Positions 53,598 to 64,000 of a stretch of 64,000 nucleotides of DNA are shown here, piece after piece (position 1 is the first letter of the stretch; each line of letters begins with the position of its first letter). The DNA comes from Palaemon carinicauda (Eukaryota; Arthropoda; Malacostraca; Decapoda; Palaemonidae). The notes under the pieces were generated by a model, which was not told the DNA's origin, searched no databases, and saw only the letters and a list, made by a program, of their open reading frames with translations. The stretch lies in assembly GCF_036898095.1 (NCBI RefSeq), contig NC_090746.1, positions 54,772,224 to 54,836,223 of the forward strand, written 5' to 3'. A program made the translations under genes and the position numbers.

Positions 53598-56500
53598 TCA
53601 ACTGCTCCCTCTAGGATTTTTGCCTCCCCTGGAGGACTTTTTGCCTTTCCTTTCTTTGACAGGAAAGGGCTTAGACACCAATGTCTTCGCTGCTGTTGTC
53701 GTCATAGTGGTCTTGACTGGACGGGACTCCTGTGGTGCTGGAGGCTTATAGGGCTTGGATGTTAAAGCCCTATGAAGGAGGGAGTCTTGATGAGACTTCC
53801 TACACCTCTCAGCGGCATGTTCCACATCCTTAGGCTCGAACAGGAGGAATGTCTGAGCCTATTGATCTCGGCGCTAGGGATCTTCTGATGGAATCTCTCA
53901 GCTACTGCATCCCGACGTTTCAGGATGGTATTTGCCCAAAAGTTCGATATTTGGTGGGCCAAAAACTTAATCGTGCGAGTACCTGAGAAAGGAAGGTTTC
54001 CATAGCAATCCTGGTACATTCCTTGGAAAAGTCCTCAGAACGTATCAGGATTATCCTAAGGTCCCCAACCAGATATCGAGCCACGAAGTGGCTTGCATAG
54101 CACACTTCGCAACTTTCTCCTGGTTGAGGATCTCAGCTGCCGAGAATGAGACCTGACGGTTGGAGAGTCTCTCAAGAGGGACTCCCCTGGTTAGCTCTTC
54201 CAGCGAGTGGTTAAGTGGAAGAGCTAGACAAGGCTCCTCTAGGATCTCGAAGTACCTCCTCTGCTATACGCGAGGAGGTGGGAAGAGCTTGTTGGTGGTA
54301 CCGGAATGGTTGGAGGAGGACATCTCAGAGAGCTGTTGTGAGATCTTATCCCTGGTACTCTTAACCACTTGAGACCAGGGCAGGGCTGCACTGGTCTTAG
54401 AGGGTTTTTGAGTACCAAAGACGCGGTCTAAGAACGTGTCTTTGCCTTCTCGAGGAGGGATCTCTGGGTTGGAAAACCCATTGAGAGCCCTCATTAGAGT
54501 CAGAACTTGCTAAAACGCATGTTCTGACTCTTGCTGGTCTCCTCCTGCTGTAGGACTTGCAGCGAAGTCTCCTTCTATCCCCAAAGGCTCTTCTTGGGGA
54601 GAGTCGCGGACATTCCCTGAGCGGCTAGTTGGCTCCATCCTAGTCCTAGTAGAGGAATTAGGCAATGTTTTGGAGTCTTTAGATTCCTTCCTGGGAAGGA
54701 TATAAGACTCCAACATTGACGAGTGTGGCATGTTCCTTCCAATCCCTGACTGAGTAGAACCCTCAGCACGAAGAGAGGTTTCCTCCATTGGTGCGATGGG
54801 GAAAAGTCTCTCGTCACGTGATTCCCTTGGAGACGGGATATCTTCGTCCGAAAGGGAAGGAGAGGCAGTCTCAGGAATAGAAGGAACCTGCCTCGAAGGT
54901 CTGTGGGGAGTCAGTTTCGCCCTTGGGGAAGTGACCGCGTCTGGAACTCCTCTTTTTCTCTTCAAAGGGGTAGAATAAGCCATGGTTCTGTGTCCCAATT
55001 CAGAGAAGACAGACTTGAAAGCCTGAGCTACGGCTCTGATCAGGACACCGAACCAGGGCTGTTGGCCGACAGACGCGCTGTCAGATATACCCTTTGAAGG
55101 GAAAGGGATTGAAGGATCCCTGGGAGGAGTCACTAACATTGGTGGGTTCGTCTGTGGTAGCTTTGGGATCCTGGACCCCTCTGGAAGTTTCCCACAATGC
55201 ACGGTGGCATGCGCTTGCGGGGAGGGGAATAAGGCGATGGCGATCTTGTCGTACGTTGTTTAGTAGTCTCGCGCGCGGGAGGATATTGGCGCTCGCGCGA
55301 GGGAGAATAATGGCGCTCGCGCGAGGGAGAATAATGGCGCTCGCGCGAGGGAGAATAATGGCGCTCGCGCGAGGGAGAATAATGGCGCTCGTAGAATATT
55401 GGGGTTCGCACGAGGGCGGGTCCCGGGGCTCGCGCGAGGGCGGGTCCCGGGGCTCGCGGGAGGGCGGGTCCCGGGGCTCGCGCGAGGGCGGGTCCCGGGG
55501 CTCGCGGGAGGGCGGGTCCCGGGGCTCGCGCGAGGGCGGGTCCCGGGGCTCGCGCGAGGGCGGGTCCCGGGCCTCGCGCGAGGGCGGGTCCCGGGCCTCG
55601 CGCGAGGGCGGGTCTCGGGGCTCACGCGAGTCGCGCGAGGGGTTAGTCCCGGGGCTCGCGCGAGGGGGAGTCTCGGGGCTCGCGCGAGGGGGAGTCCCGG
55701 GGCTCGCGCGAGGGGGAGTCTCGGGGCTCGCGCGAGGGGGAGTCCCAGGGCTCGCGCGAGGGGGAGTCTCGGGGCTCGCGCGAGGGGGAGTCCCGGGGCT
55801 CGCGCGAGGGGGAGTCCCGGGGCTCGAGCGAGGGCGAGTCTCGGGGCTCGCGCGAGGGCGAATCTCGGGGCTCGCGCGAGGGCGAATCTCGGGCCTCGCG
55901 CGAGGGAGAATATCGGGGCTCGCACGCGGGAGACTGGTGGCGCGCGGGCGCTCAGGATTATTACGAAGAGTGCGCAGCCGTAGGGCGCGCGTCTGTGCCA
56001 GCCGTAGGGAGCGTGCGCGCAGGAGAAGTTCCCTAGCGCGCGGGCGCGCAATGGATTCATGTGGGGCGCGCGGGAGAATGTTGGCGCGCATCCCTCGGAG
56101 AAGATGGACGAGCGTGCGCAGGGCGCGTAGGATTGTGCGCAGCATGGCGCGCAGGAGAGTTAGATGTTGGGCGCGTATGCGCGCGGGCAGGAGAACGTTG
56201 GCGCACAGGAGAGCGCTGGCGCGTAGGGGAGTGCTGGCGTGCAGGAGAGCGCCATTACGCAGGAGATTGATGGCGCGCAGGTAGTTTGCGCGCAGGTGAG
56301 TGTTGGAGTGCAGATGGGCACGGGCGAGTAGGAGACTGTTGGCGCGTGGGCGCAGTTTGCACAGGGCGCTCAGGAGAACGTCGGCGCATATGTGCATGAG
56401 GGCGCGCATAGCGCGTGATGGAGCTATGCTCCTGTTGGAGCGTACGCTCTTGATGCCCTATGTTAGAATTATGATGAATATCCGCGCGTAGTGATGGGGC

Positions 56501-57697
56501 CTGGCGAGCTACTAAAGAGCGCTCGTCAGGTCTCGTGGGCGCGTAGCGAGTATGTTGTTGGCACACAACAGCACGCTTGGGTGGAGCCATGTTAGGCCCA
56601 TGTAGAAACGGTGATGGCAGGTCGGCAGGTCTGTCAGGTGGTAGGTCGACGTGTACTTTAAAAGGACGACCTTCTACCAAAGGAGATCGCGAACGTTCTG
56701 CAGAGAGGTCCAGGACCAATGCAGGAGCAGTGACGGATGATTGGTCTAGAGGCTCCTCTGCGGGGGACTGCATTGAAGATGTTGAACCAAAGAGGCGCCT
56801 CCTCACCGCAGGTGAAGGAAGGCCTCTATGGCGAAGAGGATGGCGAGCCTTCTGACGAATGCGCCCTCTGGGAGCCGTTGGATCAGCAAGCTGACCTTCT
56901 GCAGTCCTCCAAAGAGGAGTCTCTGTAAGTGAGCTCCCCCGAGGGAGAGAAACACAAGCAGGAGAGACTGACGATGGACTTAGTTTCCCCCTCGTAGGTT
57001 GAACAGGAACGGGAGAAACTAAGCCGTCAGCTACCGTAGAGTTTGGAGTGGAAGAGATGGGTGAGACCGCATTGGATACCTCTGACACCACAACGTTGAC
57101 AAGAGACAGAGGATCAACCTCTGACGGTGACGACGAATGCTTGACAGCAGCACCCAATCGGATGTAGTTAAGCAAAACCTCCTTGGAGGGCAAACCCGTA
57201 ACCCCCAAGGAGGACCAAAGCTGAAATAGGGAGGTTAGTGACATATCCTCCCCTGGGGGGAGAGGTGGAGCTGCTTCGCCAGGGGAAGCAACATCATCTC
57301 TCGAGCCCCAAGGTTAGTTAACAATACATCGGTCTACGCTACCACTCGACGGTCTCTCGAAAGAGACCGACCGAGTGGGAGCTTCGGAGGAGGTTTGGGC
57401 AACGGAGGAAGAGGCCTTGGGATTATCTCCTTTCGAAGCAACCTTCGAAGGAGAAATATCCCGTTTGGACTTTCGTTGTCGCAAAAACCTCTCCCACTGG
57501 GAGGCAGACCACTCCCTACACTTGTTGTTACTATCACACCGTTGGCCCCTACAAGAAGGACAAAGGGAGTGAGGATCAGTCTCGACCGCCGACATGAATG
57601 TTCCACAGGGGCGGTCAGGAAACCCAGGGCAGGTGCGCATGATCGCAGAGGCCAACTTTACACATACAGAACTAGAAAAAGGAAAGAACAAAAGCAA
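53598..57697 (-). pseudogene. ORF1 (gag-like) of B-g, several frames
   Basis: N-terminus 57314-57697 with the cysteine cluster (DPHSLCPSCRGQRC ... KC; one of the last two cysteines is absent) and WSASQWERFLRQRK. 56255-57244 is a 329-codon Ser/Pro/Arg-rich part. 55081-56409 reads through the 24-bp array. 54510-55202 has VGQQPWFGVLIRAVAQAF and PLKRKRGVPDAVTSPRAKLT. 54264-54494 has ALNGFSNPEIPPREGKDTFL. 53762-54019 has NTILKRRDAVAERFHQ and 53598-53825 the Lys-rich tail. Several frame changes and stops between pieces; not functional as one protein. Confidence 0.7.
55269..55940 (-). repeat. 24-bp GC-rich minisatellite in ORF1 of B-g
   Basis: About 27 units with the core CTCGCGCGAGGGCGGGTCCCGGGG (written in two parts: CTCGCGCGAGGG + CGGGTCCCGGGG). 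Variants: GAATAATGG in the first units, GGAGTCCC and GGAGTCTC later. On the minus strand it encodes an 8-residue repeat, P-R-A-S-P-G-T-(P/R). Because 24 is a multiple of three and CG-rich, all six frames are open over long stretches. Each unit contains the palindrome CTCGCGCGAG. Confidence 0.9.
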
Positions 57698-57699
57698 TT

Positions 57700-57786
57700 A
57701 AATGGCTGCCAATATGACAGCCAGGATGAGAGCGGACACGTACGACCACCATCTGAGCCGAGAGCAAAGTGAGCTCAAGCACAGGT

Positions 57787-57817
<31 letters not shown>

Positions 57818-57960
57818 GGTTAGCAAGCAACTCTCCCCTACCCCCACTAACTAGCGGTATGGGTAGTATACCCTCGTTAAAAATTAATGGCTTGTCATTT
57901 CAGCTACGCCGAAAGTAAAACCCCTATTATATAGCGTGGTTTGTATTCCAGTTACGGTAC
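57700..57960 (-). repeat. B-g right terminal repeat
   Basis: GAGAGCAAAGTGAGCTCAAG, a (GT)n and G19 tract (57801-57819), CTAACTAGCGGTATGGGTAG, TGGCTTGTCATTTCAGCTAC, CCCCTATTATATAGCGTGG, and TTGTATTCCAGTTACGGTAC at the tip. The tip fits the prediction from family B internal complementary regions (GTTACGGAAC). Confidence 0.72.
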
Positions 57961-58415
57961 AAATACAAATTACCTCCGAATTTGTCATTTGTTCTGTAAC
58001 TTTAATACAAACCACGCTATTTATAGGTGACTCACCCATCATAAGGGTGGAAGTCCCTGACAATCTGGCTTTTTGGCTTTACCCGGGTTACTGCCTATTG
58101 TGCAAAGTTCTGGGCAACAATATGGAGACCCTAACACATCACTAACCTGCTAAGCAATGTGACTGTCCAGGTAAACGTTATTCCGAGTCTTGCAGGACAT
58201 AACTTTGGTGAATGGTCTCTTAAGGATACGGGGATGCAACAGTACTGGAACAATACTAGGTTACACAAGGAAGCAATGGTTTACCTGCAGAGGTTTGAGG
58301 CCAGATTGTGCAGAGGTTCTAGGATGCTGATTTTCCCGAAGAGAGGGAAGGATGACGAAAGGAAAAGAGCCAGACATTCCTTTTCCTTCACTCAAGACTA
58401 AAACTCTGGTAACCA

Positions 58416-59235
58416 ATGCTCTCAACCTTCTGCTACTTGTCCAATAAGGAGCTTGAGGTACTAAACCTGCTGTTGTGCAACCACCACAGGACCGATAGAG
58501 AACGTATCAAGATTCCTGTGGGTCACGTTTTGCAGGTAGCAGGCGGTGAAGGTCTTTTGGCGTTTTTACACGCCTGCTTGCAATACCTGCGGCCCAGAGT
58601 AGTTCTTTTTGAAGGCCAGGGACGTTGCAACGCCCCTGACATCATGCGCTCTGGGACAACGTGTTGGTGGAGGGTCGGGATCAGGGCAAAGTCAATGACT
58701 CTGCCAATCCATGAGGAGACTGTGTTCTTCGTGAACCTTTGTTTGGTTCTGCCCGTGCTTACGAAGAGTGAGGACACTCTGGGCCGCGCTGCTGCTGTTG
58801 TCTTGAGGTAGCGCCTCAAACACCTGACTGGATATAGTAATAGATGATCTGGGTCATCAGTTGCAGAGCTAAGACTCAATATCCGGAAGGATTCGAACCT
58901 AGGAAGCTTACCTCTCCTCATCCCCTTGAATGGGCGACGTCAAAAGAGAGACCATGAAGTTCGGTAACTCATTTGGCTGGTACCTAGGCGAGTAGGAACA
59001 CCGTCTTCCAAGTCAGGTAGTGATCTGTTGCCTGGCGTAATGGTTCGTACGGAGGTTTCTTTAGAGACCGAAGCACTCAACCATGTTCCAAGCAGGAGGT
59101 CTCACTTCCGAGTGATAACAGGTAAGTTCATAACTTCGTATTTGAAGGGAAAGTTCCAGCGATGAGGAAATATCCATTCCTTTCAGTTTAAAGGCAAGTC
59201 TCAAGGCTAAGCAATAGCCTTTAACCGCTGACACC
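58416..59235 (-). pseudogene. Tyrosine recombinase of B-h (Tyr kept, frame broken)
   Basis: 58523-58921 carries SLSSATDDPDHLLLYPVRCL and TKQRFTKNTVSSWIGRVIDF, then shifts frame. The catalytic end is read in another frame as QAGV-stop-KRQKTFTACYLQNVTHR. The nucleophile tyrosine is present (codon on plus GTA, 58536-58538), unlike B-d and B-e. The stop TAA is at 58566-58568, where B-d has a Trp codon (VWKCQN). The N-terminal half (58922-59235) is degenerate. Confidence 0.7.
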
Positions 59236-60346
59236 CTTCTTTTAGTGCGTCCAAGAACAGCCTCAAATCAGGAGGAGGGACGACAAGATCGACACCCTTC
59301 AGCAGATTCTCGTCTGCCAACCACCATCAGAGGTCCATCTTTTCTTCCGATGCCATAGGAATCAGAGTATCCAGGGAATCAGAGGCCTGATTCCAGTTGG
59401 ACTTCAGATGCCACTGGAGGGAAGGCATCCCGAGGCTACCTTTGGGAACTAGACGGGCCAAGGATGATAGGCGTCCAAGGGGACTTAGCCACTTCTGGGC
59501 TGGGAGCTATTCTTGTTTGAGGAAAGGGTTAGCTACTTTCCTCAGCCTTGCTATCCTGTCGTCTGATGGGAAGGCTTTGTGCAGGTTGGTGTCAAATACC
59601 CGGCCTAGGTATACCAGTCTTTGAGTGGGTAGCAGAGAAGACTTCTCAGGGTTTACCATAATACCCAGATCTTGACAAAGCCTCAGAAGTTTGTCCTGGT
59701 GCTGAAGAAGGGTTGCCACTGAGTCTGCCAGGATCAGCCAGTCGTCCAGGTAGCGAAGCAGATGAATGCCTGTGAGCCAAGGATGACATTACGGCAAACA
59801 CTCTTGTGAAGACCTGGGGTGCTGTGGAAAGGTCAAAACACAGCACCCTGAACTGGTATGTTTTGTTGTCGATGTTGAATCTCAAATACTTCCTTGAAGA
59901 CCGATGGATTAGGATATGGAAGTATGCGTCCTTCAGATCCAAAGTACACATGAAGTCCTGTGGTCTTATCACTAGTCTGACCACGTCTGCCATCTCCATT
60001 CTGAACAAAGTCTGTTCGACAAACTTGTTCAGATATGAGAGGCGATGACTGGTTTCCAGGCTCCAGATGCCTTTTTCACAAGAAAGAGTCGACTGAAGAA
60101 GCCTGGGGACCCGTCGAGGACCTCCTGGAGATCGCCCTTCTCAAACATGGTCTGGATTTTGGCTGGAAGGGCCTGCCCCTTTGCTGATCCCATCACAAGG
60201 GAGCTCATAGGCACTGGAGTCTTGGTCAGTGGAGGGAGAGATGAAATGAACAGGACGCGATACACTGAGCGGATCATAGAGACCGTCCAGGGCTCGGCCT
60301 CGAGCTGCATCCACCTGGTCCAGCAGCTTTGAAGACATCCCCCCAC
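59236..60346 (-). pseudogene. RT of B-h with fused RNase H start
   Basis: 60029-60346 has the RT entry (GDLQEVLDGSPGFFSRLFLV, KASGAWKPVIAS); 59646-60008 has LDLKDAYFHILIHRSSRKYL and CFDLSTAPQVFTRVF; then LLRYLDDWLILADSV is spread over a frame change; 59507-59719 has HQDKLLRLCQDLGIMVNPEK and PTQRLVYLGRVFDT. The region 59240-59500 gives the linker and the LFLDALK relic of LFSDAS. Directly after it the recombinase begins, so about 0.8-0.9 kb present in B-d is absent. Confidence 0.7.
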
Positions 60347-63050
60347 AGGTGGACGAGAAGGGGGACGCCCTCTCCTAGCATTTGCGCTTTTTTACTGCCA
60401 CCTCTCTGGTGTTTGCTTCCACGGATGGATTTTCTGTCTTTCCCATCCTTAACAGGAAAGGGCTTCCTAGACACCTTAAGTTTGAGGATGGCTGCCGTTT
60501 TCTTCGATGACACTTTTCCTTGGCTGATCTTTGGAGGGGCTGATGGTCTGTAGGGCCGAGCTGGAGGGGCCCTAAGAAGGAGGGAGTCCGTGTTGGACTT
60601 CCTCCACCTCTCAGCAGCCTGCTCAACATCCCTAGGCTCAAAGAGGAAGGACCACTCCATGGAGGAGGTTCAAAGCCTAGTGATATCAGCTTTTGGGACC
60701 TGCAGGTGAAATCTCTCGGCCACCGCATCCCTACGTTTCAGTTTGGTGTTAGCCCACAGGGTCACTACATGGTGGGCCAGAAACTCAATGGTGCAAGTGC
60801 CCAAAAGAAGAAAGGTCTCCAAGGCCTTCCTCTGTTCGCACCAGGATTCCTATCGATCCTAACCAAAGATCCAGCCACAAAGTAGCCTACATGGTATACA
60901 TCACAACCTTCTCTGGGTTCACGATCTCAGATGCTGAAAAAGAGACCTGACGCGCAGAGAGCCTCTCAAGAGAGACTCCCTTGGTCAGCTCTTCCAAGGA
61001 GTGGTGCAGTGACATAGTCGAGACTGCCTCGTCCATGATGTCTTAATATCTCCTCTGACTAACACCCGAAGGTGGGAAGAGTTTAGCGGATGAGGAAGAG
61101 CGGAAAGACTCAGAGATAGAAGACAACTGAGAGGGGATCTTATGCCGGACACCCTTTAACCCCCAGGACCAGGGCTGGGCTGCACTGGCCTTAGGAGGCT
61201 TTTGAGTGCCTAGGACACGGTCTAAGACAGTGTCCTTGCATTCTTGAGGGGCCATTTCTGGATCTGTTAACCCGTTAAGGGCCCTCACGATAGCCAAAAC
61301 CTTCCAAAAGGCGTGTTCCAACTCTCTCTGATCGTTGTCCGAAGCTGGGCTGGCAACGGGATCTTCATCCACACCGAGGTCTCACCCCAGGGTGGGTTGT
61401 GGTCGTCAACAGGAAGACTGACTCAGCTCCTAGACCCCTCCAAGGGGTTCTGAGTCCTGGAGGAGGACTTGGGAATTGTCTTAAAAGAGTCCTTAGATTC
61501 CCTTCTAGTAGGGAATAAAGGCTCTAGGGTAGAAGGTATCGATAAAGTGACCTTCTCAGAAAGAAGAGAACGAGAAGCTGAAGGCGGGGCTATGTTCTCT
61601 CCTTGAGGTCTTTCCGTCGGAGACGGGAGAGAAGAGTCCGACACTGACTCATCCCTCTGGAAGCCTCTACCAATGGTGGGTGAGGCATCAAGGAGCCAAG
61701 ACAATGATGGAACCTCAGAGGAGGATTCTGCTCTAAGAGTCCTGACCGGAGTCAATTTGTCCTCTTGTTGAAGAGACCTTATCGTGGAAATCCCCTTTTC
61801 CTCTTCAGGGGGGAAGAAGCAGTCGTGGTCCTAATTCCCGAATCGGCTGGCACCGCTGGGGCTTCTGATGGGCGTACCGGAAGAAACGGGGTGAAGACTT
61901 GAGATACCGCCCTGGTCCACGGCTGCTTACTCATTGAAGTGCTCTACAGGAGATCCCCCAAAGGGAAAGAGGTAGAAAAGTCCTTCAGAGGTGTCTCCAC
62001 ACCAGATACTGATGACTTCGGGATTGTAAGAGTCGATTCCCTTCTAAAGGGAGGTAGCTTTGGAATCTTGAAACCCTGCAACTTGCCCACTCCCTCCTCC
62101 CCCAGCAGTTGCGACGTTACGTGTTTGCGGGGAGGGAAAGTGAGGAGACGGAGAACCATCGTAAGTAACCCTACCTTTTTTGGAGGCCACAACCATCGCT
62201 TTCAGTGGTTGTAGTGGGCAATCCTCTCTTGCCAGACGATGAGGTGGACGCTGACGCGTTGGAGGGCGACGAGAAAACTCCTGCTCTAGCGGTGACGATC
62301 GATACAACGGTAACGTGAGGTCGATCGGTACACTACATGAGAGGCAGGACAATTTAATGATGATTCTTTAGAAGGCGAATCATGCGTCGCGGTCGAGAAG
62401 GTTGAACAGGTGAGTGAACGCGTTCCACCCGAGAGCGACGCGATGGCTTAAAAATGAGCGAACGCTGATTCGATGGATGATCAAGCATCTCTCGAGACGG
62501 AGAAGGTCTACGCGTCTCGTGAATACTTTGGGGAGAACACCGCTGCATGGGAGATCGCTGATGAGCAAGTGAACGTTGCCGAGCAGGCGAATGCTGACGA
62601 GCTGGCAATCACTGAGAAGCAGGTGAACACTGGCGGGCCGGAAAATGTTGTCGAGCGAGCGAACGCTGTGGTGCGGAGGAACGGTGGTGGCCAAGTGAAT
62701 GCTGATGGGCAGGTGAACATGGCCAGGCAGGGGACCGTTGACGGGCAGGCGATTTCTGACAAGGAAGCGATTCCCACATTTCCAGCGATTCTCACGTAGC
62801 AAATGATTCACGAGCAAACGAACGATTAGAAGGAGTATGAGACGTTCAATGTCGATGGTCAGTTGGAAGAGGCGATTCACATGCAACCCCACATTTAGGT
62901 TGTACACGAGAAGTCATATGTTGACGTTGGTCAGGCGACAGACGAGCTAGTCACGTTGGTTTTGACGTAGCTCAATGACAATGGTCGAGTGATTCACACG
63001 TCGAAAGCATCGGAGAAGACGATTCACGTAACTTGAATACCCAATCAGGT
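60274..63050 (-). pseudogene. ORF1 (gag-like) of B-h
   Basis: 60274-60660 is the Lys-rich C-terminal tail (SRKPFPVKDGKDRKSIRGSK). 61043-61372 has LEHAFWKVLAIVRALNGLTD and LGTQKPPKASAAQPWSWGLK. 61423-61755 is a Ser-rich middle part. 62044-62907 is low-complexity. The conserved core matches other family B ORF1 sequences, but the PWFG motif and cysteine cluster are not found, so the N-terminal end is missing or decayed. Multiple frame changes. Confidence 0.65.
62530..62800. repeat. Degenerate short repeats in ORF1 of B-h
   Basis: Imperfect units of about 12-18 bp built on GAGCAGGCGAAC, GCTGACGAGC and GGGCAGGTGAAC. Similar words occur at 700-1240 in B-a. Confidence 0.6.
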
Positions 63051-63113
63051 GACAGTTTTACTGGGAAACACTCTTCGAAACTTTTCACACAATTTCCACC
63101 ACTAATATTTCAG

Positions 63114-63560
63114 TCTTTAGAGAGTAATGGAGGCATGTGAATCTTCATCTCATTTACCATCTACTTTGACATCAATTTCTGTGGATTTTCTCCCAAGTTC
63201 TTGTCTCAATTATTATTTAAATTATAAAGATTTTTTTTTTGCATTATTGTGGTGACATCGAAAGAATAATAAAGTACTGCCAAGATCACGGTGTTATTAA
63301 AAGTGAAAGTGACACTATTTACCCCACCAGTGGTTCCAAGTGTCAACTTGATATTAACAAAAATGCATTTCGGTGTGACAGAAGGCATGTTGTATTGAAA
63401 AAGAAGAAAAAAAAGATGCAGATTTTATGTATGCATTTTTAAGGGAACATAAATTTGTTGGAAAAGAATTAAGAATTTCTCACAAAACTACATATGATTG
63501 GTGCTCACTCATTCGTGAGGTTATTGTGCATTGGATATTGAGTCGGCAAGGTGAAACTCA
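63114..63560 (+). pseudogene. Merlin (ISXO2/IS1595-like) transposase N-terminal fragment
   Basis: The plus strand reads RIIKYCQDHGVIKSESDT, then SKCQLDINKNAFRCDRRHVV, and after a small frame change FMYAFLREHKFVGKELRIS, KTTYDWCSLIREVIVHWILS. This order (zinc-ribbon-like start, Lys-rich segment, D-W-C-x3-R-E-V) is that of ISXO2-like transposases of the Merlin superfamily. The catalytic DDE part, which should start soon after (GGPG...VEIDE), is absent: the sequence turns unrelated near 63550. Only one cysteine of each zinc-ribbon pair is visible, so the fragment is decayed. Confidence 0.5.
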
Positions 63561-63599
63561 CCTTAACCCTCCAACCTAAGTAGTACACGAAGGGTTTTA

Positions 63600-63931
63600 G
63601 GCTGTTTTATATCTAATGGAATGATCTTCCTAATCGGGTGGTTGAATCAGTAGAACTTCAAAAGTTCAAAGTTGGAGCAAAGGCTTTTTTGTTGACCAGG
63701 CGGACATAGTCTTTTTATAGTTTATTTATGACATATTTGTTTTTGATGTTGTTGATAGTTTATTATATGACATGTCTGTTTTGACGTTGTTTCTTATTTT
63801 AGAATGATTTATTGTTAATTTGTTCTCTTCATTTATTTATTTCCTTATTTCCTTTCCTCACTGGGCTATTTTTCCCTGTTGGAGCCCCTGGGCTTATAGC
63901 ATCTTGCTTTTCCAACTAGGGTTGTAGCTTG

Positions 63932-63982
<51 letters not shown>
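63600..63982 (+). mobile_element. 3' end of a CR1/Jockey-like LINE with (TAA)n tail
   Basis: Starts with the C-terminal coding end (WNDLPNRVVESVELQKFK, ending TRRT-stop), then a 3' UTR containing CTTATAGCATCTTGCTTTTC and AACTAGGGTTGTAGCTTGGA, then a (TAA)n tail at 63936-63982. A 5'-truncated copy with a microsatellite tail is the normal product of LINE insertion. It may belong to the same lineage as the RT fragment at 26213, but the two do not overlap. Confidence 0.75.
63936..63982. repeat. (TAA)n microsatellite, LINE tail
   Basis: About 15 TAA/AAT units at the end of the LINE 3' UTR. Confidence 0.95.
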
Positions 63983-63983
<1 letters not shown>

Positions 63984-64000
63984 TGGCTGTGTACGGGAGG

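Larger units (their letters stand above)
53026..57960 (-). mobile_element. DIRS-like family B copy B-g (RT start, ORF1 and right end)
   Basis: Minus-strand copy with a complete 5' side and a truncated 3' side: RT is cut at 53026 after CFGLSTV. ORF1 spans about 53598-57697, including a large 24-bp minisatellite. The right terminal repeat is about 57700-57960 and ends GTTACGGTAC. B-h starts at the very next base, in the same orientation. Confidence 0.78.
57961..63050 (-). mobile_element. DIRS-like family B copy B-h (internally deleted)
   Basis: Begins inside the internal complementary region (AAATACAAATTACCTCCGAA, then TTTGTCAT|TTGTTCTGTAAC), so its left terminal repeat is missing. Then a non-coding block (GGTGACTCACCCATC...ACCCGGG), tyrosine recombinase (58416-59235), the RNase H start joined to RT (59236-60346) and ORF1 (60274 to about 63050). 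The RNase H/methyltransferase part is largely deleted at about 59236. The right end is not present; sequence changes to unrelated DNA near 63050. Confidence 0.72.

Noticed and set aside
55094..56284. 396-codon plus-strand open frame
   Set aside because: It runs through the 24-bp GC-rich array, where all frames are open; no start context, no family, and the element is coded on the minus strand.

Overview
The window is animal nuclear DNA, most likely from a decapod crustacean. Host genes have introns with GT-AG borders. The sequence is full of DIRS-type tyrosine-recombinase retrotransposons, which are known to be common in decapods. It also holds CR1/Jockey-like LINE pieces ending in a (TAA)n tail, a hAT element, a Merlin-like fragment and many simple repeats. 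The species assignment is an inference. Nothing here is prokaryotic.

One host gene can be named. It is a plus-strand orthologue of the myosin-phosphatase targeting protein PPP1R16A/B (MYPT3/TIMAP). Exon 1 is at 12733-12991 and the single long last exon at 45522-47386. Both splice sites are consensus and the reading phase joins exactly (Gly-Ala-Asp-Pro-Asn). The product would be 707 residues, with an RVxF-type PP1-docking motif, ankyrin repeats and a C-terminal CILM prenylation box. A poly(A) signal lies at 48238. A second host exon, unidentified and on the minus strand, is at 10342-10499.

Nearly all the rest is transposable elements, named here by family. Family A (A1 2999-9610, A2 13997-20601, A3 27221-33712) are DIRS elements of about 6.5 kb with inverted terminal repeats and an internal complementary region. 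A2 keeps an intact RT/RNase H/methyltransferase frame and an overlapping intact tyrosine recombinase frame. Family B copies are B-a 1-2418, B-b ending at 10078, B-c from 26940, B-d 34007-39292, B-e 39293-45161, B-f 50098-52431, B-g 53026-57960 and B-h 57961 to about 63050. All are broken DIRS copies of a second lineage. Family C (13853-23258, split by A2) has kept only ORF1. D (about 48540-50097) is a plus-strand fragment.

Nesting can be read in layers. A1 sits in a 0.76-kb terminal-inverted-repeat element with a 9-bp target duplication, which sits in the terminal repeat of B-b. A2 sits in C, and an intact second copy of the C repeat shows the empty site. A3 sits at the internal complementary region of B-c, and B-c interrupts a LINE. 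About 28.6 kb of the 32.5-kb PPP1R16 intron is mobile DNA, and every DIRS copy in it is antisense to the gene.

Observations most worth following are: a long stem-loop conserved in ORF1 of all three family A copies, with different but still pairing outer arms; a cysteine cluster conserved at the ORF1 N-terminus across families A, B and C; expanded in-frame minisatellites in ORF1; and perfect splice-donor sequences in the A2 terminal repeats.
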